Position numbers and translations under genes: made by a program. This document shows, in pieces, positions 9,235-16,059 of a stretch of DNA of 64,000 nucleotides. The DNA comes from an uncultured Clostridia bacterium. GTDB lineage: Bacteria; Bacillota; Clostridia; Oscillospirales; Acutalibacteraceae. Location of the stretch: contig CANRHD010000008.1 in assembly GCA_947630285.1 (NCBI GenBank), positions 1 through 64,000 of the forward strand. The letters run 5' to 3'. The stretch's first letter is position 1, and each line of letters opens with the position of its first letter. The notes beneath the pieces are model-generated. The model worked only from the letters and a program-made list of their open reading frames with translations, had not been told where the DNA came from and did no database searches.

Positions 9235-10284
9235 TTAGTACTTGAAATTAGAGTACTTAACTGATGTCTGTATAGCGCCCGTACCTGTAATGCTTATACC
9301 GGCTTTAAGCTTAAGAGTTGCGTCTGCGTCATGTGAGAACGCAAGCGAAGTAAGCTTGTCGCCGTCAACGGTAACGGTAACCTTGATGTTTTTATAGTTT
9401 GCCTCAAGCTCGTTTACTACAACGGCAGTACCGACCTGCTCCTGGATTTCCTGGTTTACCTGTGAAAGAACTACTATATCGTTGGTAAGCCTTGAGAGCG
9501 GTGTGGAGTTATCCTTCTGAGGAGAGGTAACATTTGCTATTGAGAATGTGTATGTATTACCGTTTACCTGAAGACCCTGAAGATCCTCGGGCTTGAGCTG
9601 TGTTGCCTTGAGAGCAAAGTCGTCGGCATGGTAATTTGACATCTCTTCGGGGTGCTCGGGGTTGGGATACTCAAACTTGCCGCCCTTTGCGATAGTACCC
9701 TTCTTTTCGCCGACGCCGAGGAATCCGCCTACAACGGAGTTGAGGTCGTCGCCTTTGGAAACGCCCTGAATAATTCCGTTAAGGATAGCGGTAACTGTTG
9801 AACCGCCGACATCAACGGGTGTTGTCCATTTGCAGGTTCTTACCCAATCATAACCGGCTTTGCCGTTTGCGGCGGCCGCTGTCGCCTTGTTGATTTTATT
9901 GGCTACCGTAGCCGCATCTACAGCTGCCGCACTGCCGCCCGTTGAGCCGCCTGCCGCTGTGCCTGTGCCGCTTGCCGCCGTGCCTGTGCCGGTTGAAGCT
10001 GCGCCTGTGTCGGTTGAAGCCGCACCTGTGTCGGTTGAAGCATAGCCCGTGCCTGCCGAAGCAGAGCCCGAACCTGCGGCCGTGCCTGTTGCGGTAACCT
10101 TTTGCATAACGGTCATGCCCTGACCGAAGGCTACATAGACAACCGAATAAACAAATACGATTGCAAGCATTACTGCAATAGCCTTAAAAAATGTGTCGCC
10201 GAAAATCTTTCTTTTTTCTGATTTTCTTTCTTTCTTTGCCGCCAACTCCTCAGGAGTCAACGGAAGTGAATTCTTTTTTGCCAT
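9235..10284 (-). CDS. Membrane-anchored protein with conserved outer domain (paralogue 3)
   Basis: 349 residues: MAKKNSLPLTPEELAAKKERKSEKRK, transmembrane helix at about 33-53, then a low-complexity linker of repeated TDTGAAS/GTGTAA units, and a C-terminal domain homologous to that of the 8202-9212 product, again ending YSNFKY. It is the first gene of the cluster, preceded by a promoter near 10352-10380. The linker is encoded by an 18-bp minisatellite, so its length may vary between strains. A type II membrane protein with an exposed domain is likely; the ligand or partner is unknown. Confidence 0.8.
   Translation of the reverse strand: MAKKNSLPLTPEELAAKKERKSEKRKIFGDTFFKAIAVMLAIVFVYSVVYVAFGQGMTVMQKVTATGTAAGSGSASAGTGYASTDTGAASTDTGAASTGTGTAASGTGTAAGGSTGGSAAAVDAATVANKINKATAAAANGKAGYDWVRTCKWTTPVDVGGSTVTAILNGIIQGVSKGDDLNSVVGGFLGVGEKKGTIAKGGKFEYPNPEHPEEMSNYHADDFALKATQLKPEDLQGLQVNGNTYTFSIANVTSPQKDNSTPLSRLTNDIVVLSQVNQEIQEQVGTAVVVNELEANYKNIKVTVTVDGDKLTSLAFSHDADATLKLKAGISITGTGAIQTSVKYSNFKY
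9955..10075 (-). repeat. 18-bp minisatellite inside the paralogue 3 linker
   Basis: Near-identical units of CCTGTGTCGGTTGAAGC type recur in frame and encode repeats of STDTGAA. Because the unit is a multiple of three, gains or losses would keep the frame. Confidence 0.7.
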
Positions 10285-10351
10285 CTGATTAATATCCCCT
10301 TTCAGACTGATAGCGTAGAATTGTGCATTTTCACACTTCTATACAACTACA

Positions 10352-10380
10352 AATTTACAATAAATTTCGCAAAATGTCAA
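10352..10380 (-). promoter_or_regulatory. Candidate promoter of the three-paralogue cluster
   Basis: On the minus strand a perfect TTGACA (10380-10375) is followed after 17 bases by TAAATT (10357-10352). The -10 match is moderate. It lies about 70 bases upstream of the ATG at 10284. Confidence 0.5.
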
Positions 10381-10460
10381 TGATAAATTATTTTTTATTC
10401 GACATTTTTTAATTTTTATATAATTTGTTCAAAAATTCCTGTCCGATTTTGGCTTGGTTA

Positions 10461-12803
10461 TCACCCGTTTTTTACCAGTCTTACCGCTATAACGGTAATA
10501 TCGTCGTTTCTTTTGCCTTTTCCTGCCTTTTTCGCACCGGCGGCGCTTCTCTCGGCTATCTCCTCGATTTTTTCGTCCACGGCTATGGCAAGTGAATTTT
10601 TAACAACCGCTTCGGAGTGTTCAAACGCCCCGTCCGAGGCGAGCAGGGCAATATCCCCCTGCTCCATATTTTCGTCCGTTTTGCTGAAATTTACCTCGTT
10701 GAGTATTCCTATGGGCATGGAAGCTCTCCTTATTTCGCTGACCGTTTCGTTCTTTTTTATGAACGACGCCGCCGCCCCTGCCTTGTAAAACCCGGTTTTG
10801 CCCGTGTATAAATTTATTTGCATTATGTCGAGCGTGGCAAGCGACTCCTCTGCGGATTTTAAAAGCAGGGCGCAGTTTGCAAGCCTTATCACCGAGTCAT
10901 AGTCAAAGCCTGCCCTGATAAGCTTTCCGCATACACACACCGCAAGCGAGGAATCGACGCAGGCTCTCATTCCCGTACCCATGCCGTCGCTCAAGATAAC
11001 CGTGTAATTGCCCTTGCCGTCGTAAAAGCTTTCAAAATTGTCTCCGCAATGCTTTTGCGAATCTGCCGCAACCCTTGCGGCGGCAACCTCGACCCTGTAC
11101 TGCGTTTTCTGGCAAATGCACAGGGTGACGCTTTTGCCGTTTTCGTTTACCACCGGCTTATCGAAGGAGGTTTCGCACACCTCCTCAAGCGCAGGCCTTA
11201 AATCCGATTCCCTTACCTTTGAGAGCTTTTCCCCAAAGGTGATTTCAAGCCTTAACTTATCGTTTTCGTCAACAAGGCAGAGCACGGACTTTGTTTTGAG
11301 CATAAATCTGTTCAAAAGCATTTCCGCCACCCTGTCCGCTCTTGCCGAGTCAAAGCGCACGCCCTTTTTCAAAGGCTGTGCCGCCTCGCCCAGCACCGTG
11401 TAAACGCAGTTAAACTGTTCTGCGGTTATCTGCCTTATTTTTTCTATCTTCTTCTGCCCTGCCTGGGCGGATATGTAATTGAGATAGCTCCTGTTAAAAA
11501 CATCAATCAGTTTTTCGGTATTAACGCAACAGCCCGACAGATATTTGGGCAAATTGCTCCTGTTTACCATTTGGAGATTTTTAAGCGTTTCGCCCATTTC
11601 GTCGAAAGCCCTTTTGCAATCGTCAAAATTTTTCTCCCAGCATCGCTCCCTGTGGCGGCAGTCATCGCACACCCTGTCCTTAATTGCGGAGTAAATGCTT
11701 ATATCGTTGTCGCTGTTTTCGTATTTAAGTATTCCCGACGCCGCCGAAACGGAATTTGACACGGACTCTATCGCCGCAGAGGAGGCCTTTAACCTGTCGG
11801 TGACAAGCTTTCTCTGAATTTCCGATGCCTGCGGCTCTTTCCTTATTAAAAGGAAATTTGAAATTTTCTCAAGGGCGCTGTTTTTTATCAGCACAAAAAT
11901 TACGCAGGCGGCAAGACTTTCAAGCAGTAAATTAATCTGGCCGTAGGACTCGTAATTTAGTATAAACATTATCAGATATGTAAGGAAATACACGCCGCTT
12001 ATGACGAACCTGCCCATATATGAAAAAATACCTGCCGCAAAGCCCGAAGCAGAGCTTATTACGGCAAGCACCCCGACCTCCCTGCTCATCGAAAAAACAA
12101 GCGTTGCCGCAACGGAGGTAATTGCTCCCCCGGACTCCTTATACACATACGCCATTGTGAGAATTGCCACAGACGCAAGTATTCTTGACACCGACGCTCC
12201 GAAAACCGTGATTTTTTCCACGCTCAGCAGCAGTGAAAAAAACGAGAGGGACAGGTACGCAATATCCTTGATATTAAACCCTCCCTGCGCCCGAAAAAGC
12301 TCCAGCGCTCCCAGGGCGGAAGAAAAAAAGTACGAACAGGCAAAGCCCAGGGCGGCCTCGCCGAAAAAAATCATAAACGACCTGAAATCCGACGGGTGGG
12401 AAAACAGCATTATAAAGCTTGTCAGGAACAAAGTCAAAAAAGTTACGAAGGACGGAATAAGCCTGAATTTTTTGATTTTTTCGTTATCGCTTATAAGCTT
12501 GATTATTACTGCGGCGCTGACTATTGCCGCAAGGTAGCGCAGAGCCGTGACGCTGTCCTGGGTCAGTATGTACCCTGCCGCCGCACCGGCCGCACAGGGA
12601 ATAAGGTACATATTTTTTACCGCCGTTACGAACGCAACGCCGAACGGGGAAAATGCGCCCATATCGTTAATTCCCGCCGCAAGGACGCCTGCGGCAAAAT
12701 ACAGCAGGATATAAACTGTCTTTTTTACGGTTTTGACAAAGCCGCTTTCGCTTTCCTGCGCCAAGGCGCTTTTTATTTCCGCCGCAGATTTCAAAAAAAT
12801 CAC
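10461..12803 (-). CDS. spoIIE: Stage II sporulation protein E, membrane PP2C phosphatase
   Basis: 780 residues. The first roughly 310 hold about ten hydrophobic segments, as in SpoIIE. A central region with a cysteine cluster (CDDCRHRERCWEKNFDDC) is followed by the PP2C/SpoIIE phosphatase domain, with the metal-binding LSDGMGTGM near residue 605, LASDGAFE, and the end motif RNDDITVIAVRL. In sporulators SpoIIE sits at the asymmetric septum and dephosphorylates SpoIIAA, so that sigma F is released in the forespore. The start is GTG with GAGG four bases upstream; length is near the B. subtilis protein (827). The upstream promoter looks like a Spo0A-type sigma-A promoter. It shows that this organism is, or recently was, spore-forming. 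Confidence 0.95.
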   Translation of the reverse strand: MIFLKSAAEIKSALAQESESGFVKTVKKTVYILLYFAAGVLAAGINDMGAFSPFGVAFVTAVKNMYLIPCAAGAAAGYILTQDSVTALRYLAAIVSAAVIIKLISDNEKIKKFRLIPSFVTFLTLFLTSFIMLFSHPSDFRSFMIFFGEAALGFACSYFFSSALGALELFRAQGGFNIKDIAYLSLSFFSLLLSVEKITVFGASVSRILASVAILTMAYVYKESGGAITSVAATLVFSMSREVGVLAVISSASGFAAGIFSYMGRFVISGVYFLTYLIMFILNYESYGQINLLLESLAACVIFVLIKNSALEKISNFLLIRKEPQASEIQRKLVTDRLKASSAAIESVSNSVSAASGILKYENSDNDISIYSAIKDRVCDDCRHRERCWEKNFDDCKRAFDEMGETLKNLQMVNRSNLPKYLSGCCVNTEKLIDVFNRSYLNYISAQAGQKKIEKIRQITAEQFNCVYTVLGEAAQPLKKGVRFDSARADRVAEMLLNRFMLKTKSVLCLVDENDKLRLEITFGEKLSKVRESDLRPALEEVCETSFDKPVVNENGKSVTLCICQKTQYRVEVAAARVAADSQKHCGDNFESFYDGKGNYTVILSDGMGTGMRACVDSSLAVCVCGKLIRAGFDYDSVIRLANCALLLKSAEESLATLDIMQINLYTGKTGFYKAGAAASFIKKNETVSEIRRASMPIGILNEVNFSKTDENMEQGDIALLASDGAFEHSEAVVKNSLAIAVDEKIEEIAERSAAGAKKAGKGKRNDDITVIAVRLVKNG

Positions 12804-12853
12804 CGTACCTCACAGATATAATTAGGTTTCCCTCTATCGGGTTACTCAAAAAA

Positions 12854-12886
12854 ATTATATCTTCGGCACGGTGAATTGTATGTCAT
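12854..12886 (-). promoter_or_regulatory. Probable Spo0A-activated promoter of spoIIE
   Basis: On the minus strand the perfect -10 TATAAT (12859-12854) is preceded by an exact 0A-box core, TGCCGAA (12868-12862; consensus TGNCGAA). A -35-like ATGACA lies at 12886-12881, with a 21-base spacer. A long spacer with an internal 0A box is the known layout of the B. subtilis spoIIE promoter. A second TTGACA at 12899-12894 has no good partner. Confidence 0.6.
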
Positions 12887-12937
12887 ATTATGCTGTCAAA
12901 ATATAAATTATTGCGTTGTTACGGGTCGCAAGCTAAA

Positions 12938-13141
12938 TCATTCTACGGTAAACGGACCCTCCGGAATGATAATTGCGGCGACGATATAAATTATAACCGC
13001 CGGCATTACTGCGGTAAATACTGCGCCTATTGCATACACAAGCCTTACAAGGGTGGAGTCTATGCCGAAATATTCGCCTATTCCGCCGAGTACTCCGCAA
13101 AGCTTTTTATCCGTTGTGCTTCTGTAAAGTTTCTTTTCCAT
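12938..13141 (-). CDS. PspC-domain small membrane protein
   Basis: 67 residues. The PspC signature is clear: KKLYRSTTDKKLCGVLGGIGEYFGIDSTLVRLVYAIGAVF, followed by a hydrophobic helix (PAVIIYIVAAIIIPEG). PspC-type proteins are envelope-stress sensors or partners of LiaF/DUF4097 modules. RBS AAAGGAG precedes the ATG. It is the last gene of the padR-DUF1700-DUF4097-pspC operon, 46 bases after the DUF4097 gene, so it probably acts in the same envelope response. Confidence 0.85.
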   Translation of the reverse strand: MEKKLYRSTTDKKLCGVLGGIGEYFGIDSTLVRLVYAIGAVFTAVMPAVIIYIVAAIIIPEGPFTVE

Positions 13142-13187
13142 AATTTTGCTCCTTTGTTTTAATTTTAATATTTTTAATAAATTTATT

Positions 13188-14117
13188 TTAACCTATTTCG
13201 TTTTCAAATTCAATACTTCCCGTACCGACGGTCAAAATAATTTCGCAGGCGTTTTGGTCGGCGTTTTCGCTCTCAAGCCTGCCGCTTTTTGCAAGGGCGC
13301 CCGTCCTTTTGCCGTTTTCGTCATAGGCAACGAAGCCCGAAAGGCCGTCCTGAGCCGAGACTGAGCCGAGGTTTGCGCTGTAGCTTACTTTTATATTGCC
13401 GCCCTGCGCAAGCTCATACGAGATTTTTCCCGTGTCCCCGTTTGCCTCAAACCTTTTAAATTCGCACAGAGCGTCGATTTTTATTTTTCCTGTCTGCGCA
13501 TTTATTTTGCAGTCGTTTGCCTTTACCCTTTCAAGCTCGGTTTCGCCCGTCTGCATTTCAACAACAAGGCTCTCTGCGGCTATGTCTTTAATTTCCGCAT
13601 CGCCTGCGTCAACATCTATTTTAATATTCTTTACGCTTTCGGGCACAGACACCGTAACCTTGGCCTCGCCGCCGTCGTCAAGCTTTTTGATATAAAAATC
13701 ATAGCCGTTGACATTTTTCTGTATTTGAAAATGCTCGCCGCTTCCCTCTGCGGAATATTCGTTCAAATCCACGGAAAGACTGCCGCCGTCTGAGCGAACG
13801 ACCGTGATTTCCGCAGCGTCAAAGCCCAGGGCTACGCTCTCCTTATTCGCTTCAAGCTCGTCGTGCTTTGAAAGGGTCAGGGAAAAATCATCGTCAAAAT
13901 CAAAGTCCGAATGAAATTTATCGTCTATTTTGTCGTCCAAATCGTCGAATTTATCGTCAAGCTGTTCGGCCCTGTCTATCACTCTGTCGATATACGCCTC
14001 GGCCCTGCCGTCAAAAAGGCTTCTTATACCGCTTGCGCCCAGAGCTACCGCAAACACCACGGTTAAGACCGAAGAAACAAGGAACACCGCCGCAGTAACC
14101 GCTATCGCTTTTTTCAT
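13188..14117 (-). CDS. DUF4097-type membrane-anchored beta-helix protein
   Basis: 309 residues: one N-terminal transmembrane helix or signal anchor (about 5-28), an acidic coiled stretch (DRAEQLDDKFDDLDDKIDDKF), then short repeating strands typical of DUF4097 (IKIDVDAGDAEIKDIAAESLVVEMQTGETELERVKANDCKINAQTGKIKID). These repeats form a right-handed beta-helix or adhesin-like fold in the family. DUF4097 genes usually sit next to DUF1700 and PadR genes, as here. RBS TAAGGAGG precedes the ATG. The role in envelope stress is inferred from family and context. Confidence 0.8.
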   Translation of the reverse strand: MKKAIAVTAAVFLVSSVLTVVFAVALGASGIRSLFDGRAEAYIDRVIDRAEQLDDKFDDLDDKIDDKFHSDFDFDDDFSLTLSKHDELEANKESVALGFDAAEITVVRSDGGSLSVDLNEYSAEGSGEHFQIQKNVNGYDFYIKKLDDGGEAKVTVSVPESVKNIKIDVDAGDAEIKDIAAESLVVEMQTGETELERVKANDCKINAQTGKIKIDALCEFKRFEANGDTGKISYELAQGGNIKVSYSANLGSVSAQDGLSGFVAYDENGKRTGALAKSGRLESENADQNACEIILTVGTGSIEFENEIG

Positions 14118-14129
14118 ACTTATACCTCC

Positions 14130-14666
14130 TTAAAATCCCGATCTTTTAAAGCTCATTTTCAAAAGCGCAGTCATTGCAAGGAAAATCAAGAGCCCTGCGG
14201 AAAACAGCGCAACCGAAAGACAGACGAGGAAGCCTGCCGCCGCCGCACTCCACGAAACGGCAAGCACAAACAGCGCAAGCAATGCGACCGCAATCGGGGA
14301 AAGCATAAGGCATACTGCCGTCGGATAAACGCCGAACGCACATATTACGAGGAATAAAAACATAATTGACCAAAGGAAGCGGTTTCTTCCGTCGTTGGGG
14401 TTTGCGCCCCCTTTTTTGACGCTTGGAACGGTATATGCCGCAGACCTGCCCTGACTGTACCGTTCGGCGGCGTTTGCGCCCTGCAAATACGAAGCGGCAC
14501 AGCTTTCGGGAGAGCCCAGCTCGGAGCAAATCTGCTCCTGCGTTTTGCCGTTTTCCAGACCTACCGAAAAATGCTCCTCAAAATCCTGTATTATCTCTTT
14601 CCTCTCCCCGTCCGAAAGCGGAGATAAATTATTGTAAAGCTGTTGCAAAAATTCTGTTTTTGTCAT
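14130..14666 (-). CDS. DUF1700 (HAAS-like) membrane protein
   Basis: 178 residues. The N-terminus [57 protein letters not shown] is the HAAS/DUF1700 signature, a helical domain that pairs with PadR regulators. Three or four transmembrane segments follow (about 95-175). The ATG overlaps the padR stop codon (ATGA), so translation is probably coupled. In the family the helical domain is thought to bind PadR-type or associated proteins; here that is inference. Confidence 0.85.
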   Translation of the reverse strand: MTKTEFLQQLYNNLSPLSDGERKEIIQDFEEHFSVGLENGKTQEQICSELGSPESCAASYLQGANAAERYSQGRSAAYTVPSVKKGGANPNDGRNRFLWSIMFLFLVICAFGVYPTAVCLMLSPIAVALLALFVLAVSWSAAAAGFLVCLSVALFSAGLLIFLAMTALLKMSFKRSGF

Positions 14667-14980
14667 TTCTGTCCTCCTCCCAAAACTCTGTCAACGCTGT
14701 GTGAAAATTCGTACCATTCTTTTTCGAGACTTTCCTGCATATCTATGCCCTTTGCGGTGAGCCTGTAATATTTTCTTGCCGGGCCGGTGGGCGACTCTTT
14801 AAGATAAACCTCAAAATAGCCCTCGTTTTTCAGCCTTTTCAACAGCGGATAAATACTGCCCTCGGAAATATCTATCTGCCTGCCGACGGTGTCGGCCAAT
14901 TCATACCCGTACTTGTCGCCCTGCTTTAATAAGGACAGCACGCACATTTCAAGCACGCCCTTTTTAAACTGAATATTCAT
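14663..14980 (-). CDS. PadR-family transcriptional regulator
   Basis: 105 residues, a minimal PadR winged helix: [24 protein letters not shown], then [43 protein letters not shown]. Family members are usually repressors that sense envelope or small-molecule stress and often regulate their own operon. Good RBS (AAAGGGGAG). First gene of the padR-DUF1700-DUF4097-pspC operon. The promoter region carries repeated TACCTTG sequences that may be its operator. Confidence 0.9.
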   Translation of the reverse strand: MNIQFKKGVLEMCVLSLLKQGDKYGYELADTVGRQIDISEGSIYPLLKRLKNEGYFEVYLKESPTGPARKYYRLTAKGIDMQESLEKEWYEFSHSVDRVLGGGQK

Positions 14981-15063
14981 TGACGCTCCCCTTTCCGTTG
15001 TTGTATTATAAAGATGTAATTTTGTCGGGCTTTGCGCCGCATTATCTTTACTGTGTTAAATAC

Positions 15064-15102
15064 AATATATCACACGCTACCTTGTAATGCAATATACCTT
15101 GC
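15064..15102 (-). promoter_or_regulatory. Promoter and possible operator of the padR operon
   Basis: On the minus strand TTGCAT (15092-15087), 17 bases, TATATT (15069-15064). The sequence CAAGGTA occurs twice, 17 bases apart (plus-strand TACCTTG at 15078 and 15095), one copy within the spacer and one upstream of the -35. These are candidates for autoregulation by PadR. Confidence 0.5.
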
Positions 15103-15127
15103 AATATTTTACAATTTGTTCACAAAT

Positions 15128-15167
15128 GCTTAACCGCATCGGCTTTTGCTTAACCGCATCTGCTTTC
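15128..15167. repeat. Two tandem 20-bp repeats in the padR/ECF intergenic gap
   Basis: GCTTAACCGCATCGGCTTTT at 15128-15147 is followed directly by GCTTAACCGCATCTGCTTTC, with two differences. The remaining gap (14981-15378) holds only the divergent promoters. The minus ORF 15077-15412 is not a gene. Confidence 0.8.
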
Positions 15168-15289
15168 AACGGCGGATTTGCTCTTGCCGCAGAGCCGTTT
15201 TCGTGTGGTTTTGCGTGCGGACGGGAAAGCCTTGACGGCTCAGGGCAATAAAAAGAAGCGTAAAAGCGCCGAAAAGAGCCTGAAGCGCT

Positions 15290-15319
15290 TGCAACACTTT
15301 TGCGCCTGTGACAGTCTAA
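15290..15319 (+). promoter_or_regulatory. ECF-type promoter upstream of the ECF sigma gene
   Basis: TGCAAC (15290-15295) and GTCTAA (15314-15319), 18 bases apart, resemble ECF promoters (an AAC-containing -35 and a CGT/GTC-type -10). This suggests autoregulation by the sigma factor encoded just downstream. Confidence 0.5.
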
Positions 15320-15378
15320 TATTATGAAAGGTCTTTCAAAAATGCCGGGCACGGCTTTTGGAAAAAGGAAGTGATTTT

Positions 15379-15903
15379 TTGCACAACGACGATTTTTTGT
15401 TTGAAAGCGCAAAGACCGGAAACGCCCGATCGTTTGCTATGCTGTACGAAAAATATGCAAAACAGCTTTATTTGTACGCCTATAAATTTTTGGAGAACCG
15501 CGAGGACGCAGAGGACGCCGTTTCCCAGGCGAGCCTGAGCGTTTACAGGAACATTAAAAACATCAGAAACAGCGGTTCTTTTAAGGCGTATTATTTTAAA
15601 GCCCTCTCAAACTGCTGTCGGGACATAATCTCAAAAAATAAATTTACCGTTGTCGGCCCGGAGGAGACGGAAAACCTGACGGACGGCGGCGGTACGGAGA
15701 GCTCGGTTATCGAAAAGAGTATGCTCGACAGCGCTCTGTCCTCTCTAAGCGAGGGCGAAAGGGAAATCGTCCTGCTCGCCGTGGTTTCCGGCTTCACTTC
15801 CGCAGAAATTTCCAAAATAACCGGCCTTACCGGCGGCTCTGTGCGTTCAAAGCTCTCACGCTCGCTCGCAAAGCTCAGAAGCCTGCTTGAAAAGGAGGTT
15901 TAG
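15379..15903 (+). CDS. ECF-family RNA polymerase sigma factor
   Basis: About 174 residues. Region 2 is seen in ARSFAMLYEKYAKQLYLYAYKFLENREDAEDAVSQASLSVYRNI and region 4 in ALSSLSEGEREIVLLAVVSGFTSAEISKITGLTGGSVRSKLSRSLAKLRSLL. The ORF track starts at a TTG at 15358 with no RBS. I prefer the TTG at 15379, which has AAAGGAAGTG just upstream and starts L/M-HNDDFLF. It is followed by a membrane protein with an N-terminal cytosolic stretch and an outer beta-propeller, the usual place for its anti-sigma factor. An ECF-type promoter lies upstream. The signal it answers is unknown. Confidence 0.9.
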   Translation: MHNDDFLFESAKTGNARSFAMLYEKYAKQLYLYAYKFLENREDAEDAVSQASLSVYRNIKNIRNSGSFKAYYFKALSNCCRDIISKNKFTVVGPEETENLTDGGGTESSVIEKSMLDSALSSLSEGEREIVLLAVVSGFTSAEISKITGLTGGSVRSKLSRSLAKLRSLLEKEV

Positions 15904-15979
15904 TGTGATAAACCGCATTAACAAGATTATATGCCCTCAAAAATTGCCTGCGCATAATTTTAAGACGGCTGAATTTACA

Positions 15980-16016
15980 TCACGCCTTGTTCGGCTACAA
16001 CAAGGAATTACCGTGA
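15980..16016 (+). promoter_or_regulatory. Hairpin between sigma factor and anti-sigma gene
   Basis: CCTTGTT and AACAAGG form a stem, extended by TCACG/CGTGA, followed by TATTTTATT. It could be a weak internal terminator that lowers anti-sigma expression relative to the sigma gene, or an mRNA-stability element. Confidence 0.45.
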
Positions 16017-16059
16017 TATTTTATTACTGTTTGTAGTCGGAAAGGCTATGTGAATTAAT

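Noticed and set aside
12001-12821. Plus-strand ORFs of 178 and 141 residues inside spoIIE
   Set aside because: Antisense shadows of a well-recognised gene.
15077-15412. 111-residue minus ORF between padR and the ECF gene
   Set aside because: It covers both promoters and the start of the ECF gene; no RBS.
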